64,000 bases of DNA from Desmodesmus armatus. Lineage: Eukaryota > Chlorophyta > Chlorophyceae > Sphaeropleales > Scenedesmaceae. The stretch lies in contig VIIQ02000559.1 in assembly GCA_007449985.2 (NCBI GenBank), positions 216,501 to 280,500 of the forward strand, read 5' to 3'. Under the pieces are notes generated by a model. That model saw only the letters and a program-made list of their open reading frames with translations, was not told the DNA's origin and did not search any database. The number at the start of each line of letters is the position of its first letter. The stretch's first letter is position 1. Shown here one piece after another: positions 58,398-64,000 of this stretch. A program made the translations under genes and the position numbers.

Positions 58398-59576
58398 GCA
58401 GAAATGCTGGTGGGCTGTGCTCACCCACATGGGACGATGTGGATTGAGTGAGTGTTGCTATGATTGTTGGGCTGCAGCTGCAGCAGTGGTGTGGAGCTGG
58501 TTTGATGTAGCGGTTGCTTGTGATTGCGTGTGTGTGCTGTGTTCTGGGACATTGGACTTCTGCCGCAGCGATGCAGGTGGTTTGCATTTCACTTTGATGC
58601 GGCACTTTGATGCAGCGATTGTGTGTTGATTGACTGAGTGCACTTAGTTGCAGCTGCAACAGCGGTGTGGTGCTTGTGCCCCAATCGTGACAGCCAGCTA
58701 TAAAGGGTTTATCATGGTAGGCAGATCCTTGTATGTGGAGTATGTGGGGTAGATTAGGTCAAGGTCTGGAGCTGTACTGTTGTTGACATAGTGGGGAGGT
58801 TAGCCCCTTGTGCGTTCCTAGTTTGTCTTTCGGTTGGTGTGAGCCAACGGGTTTACATTCCTGAATCAGCAGGTTAGTGATCGGGCACGGCCTTGAATCG
58901 GGCAGTTTTTTGAGCATTGTTGTTGATGTTGTTTGGAAGGTCCTGCCCCACCCCTGGCTAGGCCCGGGTGGAGTGTGTGACACAATTGGCACCAAATGAT
59001 GAAGTCATCCTTGCTGGTAACTGCCATGGGTCTCAGATGGATCTGCACTGGCAGCTCTAATCGCGGCAGAGTGCTCCTTGCCATTCTTATGATGAACCAG
59101 AGGGGCTCAGAAGGGCACCAGAGACCTGCAGCTGTTGCTGCATGTGGGGGCTCCACTGTGTTTTTGAATATGGGCAACAGCGCTGAGCACGTGCTGCCCA
59201 CCTGCATGTGCAAGTAATGTCTTGAGAAGCCTTTAACCACCTTTCGGCCAGCGTCACACCGTATTGACGCGTTTGTTGGTGCAGGGGAAAATGGCGGCAG
59301 CTGCCTGCAGCAAGTTTCTCATCAGGGCGCGGTACAAGTCAGGCTTCTGCTCGGTGACGAATCAACATCGATAGTGCATAAAGTACATGCAAGGCAGAAC
59401 ACGCCCCAAGTCCCTTCGCCCTGCAACGGTCATTACTCACCGCCCAGCAGTTCTTGTCTGTCAGTTGGAATATATGGTGATAGTGTTTTGGTCAGGTGGC
59501 TGTCAATGTTTCAGTCAACACAGCTGCTGTTTCAGCGATCGTCGGTTGGGCGTGATCTATGCGGTGACTCCTCTTC
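58398..59576. other. Intergenic region between copies 4 and 5
   Basis: About 1.2 kb without a supported gene. It contains the 3' end of copy 4 and the promoter of copy 5. The minus-strand open frame at 58866–59240 has no recognisable features. Confidence 0.4.
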
Positions 59577-60652
59577 ATGTCGATCTCGACACAGGTCGCG
59601 GATGATCTCAAAGCTCTCTTACTAGCTGCTTTCATCAAGAAGCATGCCCCCGAGCTGATAGGTGACAAGAGCACTGGCACCAAAAGCAGCAGCAGTAGCA
59701 ATCAGAAAAAGCAGCAGAAAGAGGATGCAAAGAAGCTCCTGTCGGCTGAGGAGAAGGCAAAGCGCAAGAAAAGACTCGAAAATGACTTCGAACGGACCTT
59801 CAGGATCACCAAGCGCATCCCTGGAGGCTATGCCACGTTTGATGACAGTCGCCCAGACCCTGGATGCTACTTTGAAGTGGAAGAGCTACAAGTCAGCGTC
59901 AGTCCCATGTACACCGACCATGGAAAGGACATCACAGTGAGTTTATATACCTGCTCATGCAGCAGCTGCTTGACTTTCAACCTCAGGCTCTTACCGCTGC
60001 AGTTTGCTCAGCACACACGCGTGTTGCCCACACCCTCCTCACAGCAATCCGGTACCACTCAGCATGCATGCAGCATCCTGCACTGGACTGCTGCAACCGC
60101 ATTTTCTCTGTGCTCAGCCTTGACTACTGTGGGCGGCCGGCATCCGCGTCTTTGTTGCTGAGGTGTTGCTGGTGCTGGTGCTGGTGCTGGTGCTGGTGCT
60201 GGTGCTGGTGCTGGTGCTGGTGCTGGTGCTGGTGCTGGTGCTGGTGCTGGTGCTGGTGCTGGTGCCGTTTGTGGTGCTGGTGCTGGTGCTGGTGCTGGTG
60301 CTGGCATGCGCTCCTGAGCTTCATAGCTACAGGTGTAACTTTGATTTGATTTTGTGCTGGTGCTGGTGCTGGCGGTTTCCTGCAGGTTGAGTCAGTGGTG
60401 CGTGAGGATCCAGAAAACCCCAGGCTCAGGGGTGCCACAGAGCAGTACAGGGAGGCACACTGGAAGCTGACTGCACCCAAGGGCTTTGCAGCACTCAAGG
60501 TGTGAGGGCGTGTGGAAGGGGGAGGGCAGGCAGTCAGCAGCAGCAGCAGCAATTTAGGGAAGGAGGTTTGCAAGGCGCACTGGAAGCTGACTGCACCCAG
60601 GGGCTTTGCAACACTCAAGGTGTGCTTTAGCACTAATGGGGGGGGGGGCAAT

Positions 60653-60698
<46 letters not shown>

Positions 60699-60820
60699 TC
60701 AGGGAAGGAGTTTTGTGAGGCACACTGGAAGCTGACTGCACCCAAGGGCTTTGCAGCACTCAAGGTGTGTTGCCACTGAGATGTCTGTGTGTGGGTGGGG
60801 GGGTGGGGGGATGGGATCAC

Positions 60821-60858
<38 letters not shown>

Positions 60859-63800
60859 GCAACAGCAAGCAAGCAGGCACATGTGGCGCACAAGAGGCTG
60901 GTTCCCTGAACCCCCGGATTGCAGCAAAATGCATGCTGAGCACAGCAGCAGCAGCAGCAGCAGGTTTCGAAGAGGCTGATGCTTGCACGCAGCTCTTTGT
61001 GACATGTACTGTGCTGTGCTATGCTGTGTGTGGTTTGCTGTGTTGCCCCACAGGGCATTCCTGAGCTACAGCAGCTGTTGGCCTACACAGCAGCAGACGT
61101 GGTGCACTACGCAGCAGAAAGGTACGAGTATGTTATATTGCTGAATCCTGCCACAAACATGAGCTGGGGCAGTTGGAAAACTGGCCACCAGTTGTTGGTG
61201 TGAACAGCAGGCACGACAGCTACCGCAGCAAGATGTACAAAAACTTCAACACTAAACATCATGACCACTAAGCCCTCACCCCTACCAAGCCCTCTACCCA
61301 TTTTTCCTTACCCTGCTGCAGTGACAACTGGCCAACAGTTGTCAGTGAGGCCAGTCAGGCACAAAACCCCTAGTCCCCAGCTCTACCAAACCCTCAACGA
61401 TTGCTTCTAAACCCCTGACCCGTGTCTCCACTAAACCCTGCTGCAGTGATGAGCTGGGGCAGTCAGACAACTGGCGACCAGTTGTGGGTGAGGCCAGCTT
61501 CCACAACAAGGGTTTGCACAACAGCAGGGACCACAAGGCTGTTGGCTGTCTGTCGGGCCGTGACAGCCTTGTTGGTCAGCTGTGTCCTGGTCTGCGGCTG
61601 TGCCTGGCGGCAGAGGTGGCAACGGGACTCATGTGCGACAGGTGAGGCCTGGGGGGGGTGTATTGGGAGGTGGGGGGGGGGGGGCAGGAGGGGTAAGGTG
61701 TGTCTGGCGGCAGAGGTGGCAAGGGGACTGATGTGCGACAGGTGTGTGGGTGGGGTGGGGGGGGGGGGGGGGGGGTAAAATGTGTCTGTCAGGTGAGGCC
61801 TGGGGGGTTGGGGGGGTGGGTGTGGGGGGGGGGGGGGGAGGGGTGTACGAAGGTGGGATTGTAGGTAGCAGGAGGACGGAGAAAGTGTGTCTTGCGGCAC
61901 AGGTGGTGTGGGCGATGGGGCTGGTGTGTGTGAACAGGTGAGAGAGGAGAACACACAGCAATTTGGAAGGGCGTGGAGGTGGTGGTGGTGGTGGTATCTG
62001 GCATAAGCTCTTCATAGCTACAGGTTTAACTTTGATTTAATTTGATTTGATTTGATCTTGACAGAGGCAGGTGCTGCTTTGTTGGGCAGTAGTGAGATGG
62101 GGCGATGTTGCTTGTGAGGCTGTTGGGTAGCACCCTTTTGCACAATCCTTGATAACACAAAAAAGTTTCTTGGAAAAAAATCCTTGATCAACAAAAGGCA
62201 CAGCCAGCAAACAACCCTCCTATCTGCCTGACACACACCCCTCCCACCTCTTCTTACCCCTCTCTTGTGCATGTGTAGTTCTCCTCCTGACGTTACGCCT
62301 TGTCCTGTGCTATTCACACTCATACTTTACGTTACTATACGCTGGCCCAGGCCTACAGCAGAGCTTCAATCTATACTATATCTATTCAGACATTTAATTA
62401 TTTCCCTGCGCATGTGTTTCATGCCTCTCTCCTGCCGCAGCCAGCCGCCTCCCCCCGACACCCCCGAGCACGCCTCAGCACTGCTGCTGTTCCTGGCAGC
62501 AGCACTCAAACAGGTGGAGCAGGAGTGCCAGGAGGCCCAGTATCTCCCAGGGGGCAGCAGCTGGCGGCTAAACCCCAGCATCCCTGGCTGCAAAACCCTC
62601 CTGGATCTCCTTAGCTGCCCAGATCTTAAGACTGCCTCCTCGGCTCCCAGGTTTCTTGTCCGGGAGTTGACAGGAGACGGGATCAGCAGCTGCAGCAGTA
62701 GCAGCAGCAGCGATGATGGCGGCAGCAGCAGTGACGACAGCAGCAGCAGCAGCGACGGCAGCAGCAGCAGCAGCAGCAGCAGTGGTGTGCTGCGGGTGCT
62801 GCAGCCGAGTGAGGTTGGTGGGAATGTGCTGGTTGCTGCTTGGCATCTAGCAGAAGAAGCAGAGGCAGCATCCCAAGAGCAGCAGCGGCTGCAGCAGCAG
62901 CAGCAGCAGCAGCCGCCGCAGCAGCAGCAGCAGCAAGAACTGCGGGATGCAGTGATTCAGGGGTTTACGCCGTTAGTGCAAGAGTTGGCCGGCATGGTGG
63001 AAAACTTTCTCCACGGACAGATACACCAGCTACACACCCCTGCCGCTGCTGCTGCTGCTAGCAAAACCACAGCCCCCTCCAACAGCAGCAGCAGCAGCGG
63101 CGGCTGCGGCGGCGGCTGCGAGGGTCAGTGCCCTGCTGCTGCCGAGGTTGCTTGGCACGCTGCTGCTGTGGGGGGCGGTGCAGCCCTCAGCCTCGTGTTT
63201 GGTGGCGAAGCTGCGGTTGAGGATTACGTAAACGCACAGCAGAGAGACCTCATTCCCTACCAGCAGCTTGTGCAAGCGTGGCCACGGATGGTTGCGGTGC
63301 AGCTTTCGCTGCTGGCTACTGCTGTGAATGCACTCCGGGAAGCAGTAGAGCAGATCTTGCAGGGGGCTGTGGACAGCTGGCAGCAGCAGCAGGGTGCGGC
63401 AGCAGCAGGCAAGCGGCAGCAGCGGCGGCATGTGTTGCTGTCAAGCAGTGGGCAGCAGCAGGAGCAGCAGCCAGATGCTGCTGGTTGGATGGACAGGGTC
63501 AAGCAGCAGATAGTGGTGAAGGTAGGTGGGGTGTGCTGTACAGTTGGTGCAGGTGTTTGCTTGCTGTGTGGGGGGTAGTGCAGATAACAGGGAGCAGGGT
63601 TCTCCTTCTCTCTTGGTCTCGATATCTGTGTCCTTTTTCCACATTGCGCTTGCTGTGCTCAGCAGGGGTCTGCTTTTGCTAAGGAGGGGTACACAGCAAG
63701 TGAAAGGGCGGGTTCAAATGGGGTTTACAAAGAGGGTCGACAAGAGAGTCACTTGGAGGGCATGTCACCACCAAAGTGCAGCAGACCCCTCATGTTGCTG

Positions 63801-63891
63801 CACTGTTCCGCTGCTACACACCCTTCATTTTGCTGCTGCATCTTTGACTGCTGCTAGCGGGCCATATGACTATGCTGCTGCACACCCACTG

Positions 63892-63931
<40 letters not shown>

Positions 63932-64000
63932 CTGCAGGTGTTAGAGGTGATAGAGATGGGGCGGACTTTCCAAAACGCACTCAGTCAGCTGACAGTACCC
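59577..64000 (+). CDS. MYND-finger giant gene family, copy 5 (runs off the window)
   Basis: Blocks: B1 59577–59936 (MSISTQVADDLKALLLAAFI, Lys-rich helix, FRITKRIPGGYATFDDSRPD, no internal intron); B2 60386–60499 (VESVVREDPENPRL… REAHWKLTAPKGFAALK); B3 61054–61121; B4 61447–61641 (DELGQSDNWRPVVGEASFHN… LVGQLCPGLRLCLAAEVATG); B5 62441–63521 (360 codons, unbroken); B6 from 63938 (VLEVIEMGRTFQNALSQLTV…) to the window end. Every exon boundary fits the family phases and no frame change is needed. With copy 4's B6, it is the best evidence that the family is real and probably expressed. B7–B10, including the MYND finger, should lie to the right. Confidence 0.8.
60164..60376 (+). repeat. (CTGGTG)n minisatellite in the B1–B2 intron of copy 5
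   Basis: About 15 perfect hexamers from 60164, a short interruption, then about five more to 60303, and a last trace at 60355–60375. It is distinct from the (CAG)n family because the unit is a hexamer. Confidence 0.9.
60316..60350 (+). mobile_element. Short retroelement-like insert (first of two)
   Basis: GAGCTTCATAGCTACAGGTG followed by TAACTTTGATTTGATTTT. It is shared with 62006–62058, and its first part is shared with the minus strand at 3984–4013 inside the RT zinc-finger ORF. Confidence 0.45.
60386..60764 (+). repeat. Donor array of block B2 in copy 5 (three junctions)
   Basis: …KGFAALK|GTGTG-type ends with donors after 60499 (true), 60619 and 60764. Each intronic unit carries a G run and a CAG tract of 5–16 units. 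Confidence 0.85.
61153..61500 (+). repeat. Acceptor array of block B4 in copy 5 (three partial copies)
   Basis: Sequence resembling TGATGAGCTGGGGCAGTCAG then ACAACTGGCGACCAGTTGTG occurs, partly degraded, near 61161 and 61321 and as the true exon start at 61447. Between them are CCCTAAACCCT-like degenerate stretches. Confidence 0.7.
61600..61945 (+). repeat. Donor array of block B4 in copy 5 with G-rich spacers
   Basis: …GACTCATGTGCGACAG|GTGAGG ends at 61641 (true). Further copies end near 61741 and, more decayed, near 61795 and 61938. They are separated by runs of 8–18 G. Confidence 0.75.
62006..62058 (+). mobile_element. Short retroelement-like insert (second of two)
   Basis: GCTCTTCATAGCTACAGGTT followed by TAACTTTGATTTAATTTGAT and more TTTGA units, beside a (GGT)n run. 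It matches 60316–60350 and the tail at 3353–3376 (minus). Confidence 0.45.
62441..63521 (+). CDS. Copy 5, block B5: unbroken 360-codon exon
   Basis: It begins QPPPPDTPEHASALLLFLAA, then SWRLNPSIPGCKTLLDLLSC, acidic Ser/Gly repeats, VGGNVLVAAWHLAEEAEAAS, polyGln, AAEVAWHAAAVGGGAALSLV, and QLSLLATAVNALREAVEQIL. It ends VVK|GTAGGT in phase 0. It lacks the Cys clusters present in B5 of copies 1–3. Confidence 0.8.

Noticed and set aside
60059..60307. Proline/alanine-rich open frame on the minus strand
   Set aside because: Pure translation of the (CTGGTG)n minisatellite within an intron.
21160..61945. CRISPR-like regular repeats
   Set aside because: The arrays are half-exon/splice-site duplications and minisatellites in a nuclear genome. 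Spacers are related to each other and no cas-type gene exists.

Overview
This is nuclear DNA from a green alga. The evidence is many GT–AG introns, Arabidopsis-type CCCTAAA/TTTAGGG telomere-like blocks (not the Chlamydomonas TTTTAGGG type), and (CAG)n/(CTG)n tracts in nearly every exon, read as polyGln, polySer or polyAla depending on frame. My best guess is a core chlorophyte such as a Scenedesmus/Tetradesmus-like sphaeroplealean; the genus is inference only.

The left 13 kb is mixed. It holds the end of a plus-strand gene (1–376), a secreted 12-cysteine protein (2064–2420, minus), two decayed pieces of non-LTR retrotransposon RT zinc-finger sequence (3514–5190, minus), and a small coiled-coil plus hydrophobic-tail protein (7638–8666, minus). 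It also holds a temptin-like secreted protein (10569–11079, minus), four interstitial telomere-repeat blocks (a fifth lies near 14.76 kb) and a CTG-rich minisatellite (12.43–12.96 kb).

The right 50 kb is one locus: five paralogues of a large multi-exon gene I do not recognise by name. Copy 1 is on the minus strand (about 13655–23223). Copies 2–5 are on the plus strand in tandem (23649–33577, 34050–45747, 46346–58397, and 59577 to beyond the window end). Copies 1 and 2 are divergent over about 425 bp. All copies share ten conserved blocks (B1–B10) in the same order with the same intron phases. Blocks B7+B8 together form a MYND-type zinc finger that was visible only after joining the two exons. 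Copies 1–3 form one subgroup and copies 4–5 another.

The most unusual feature is that the same few intron/exon junctions of this family are each surrounded by tandem copies of the junction itself. Half an exon plus its splice site is repeated 2–7 times inside the neighbouring intron. Donor arrays lie after the true donor and acceptor arrays lie before the true acceptor. The affected junctions recur among the paralogues, but unit number and length differ in each. Several copies also have single-base frame breaks, mostly in or next to CAG or G/C runs. These could be assembly errors, decay or tolerated slippage. The cellular role of the family is unknown; the MYND finger suggests protein-protein interaction.
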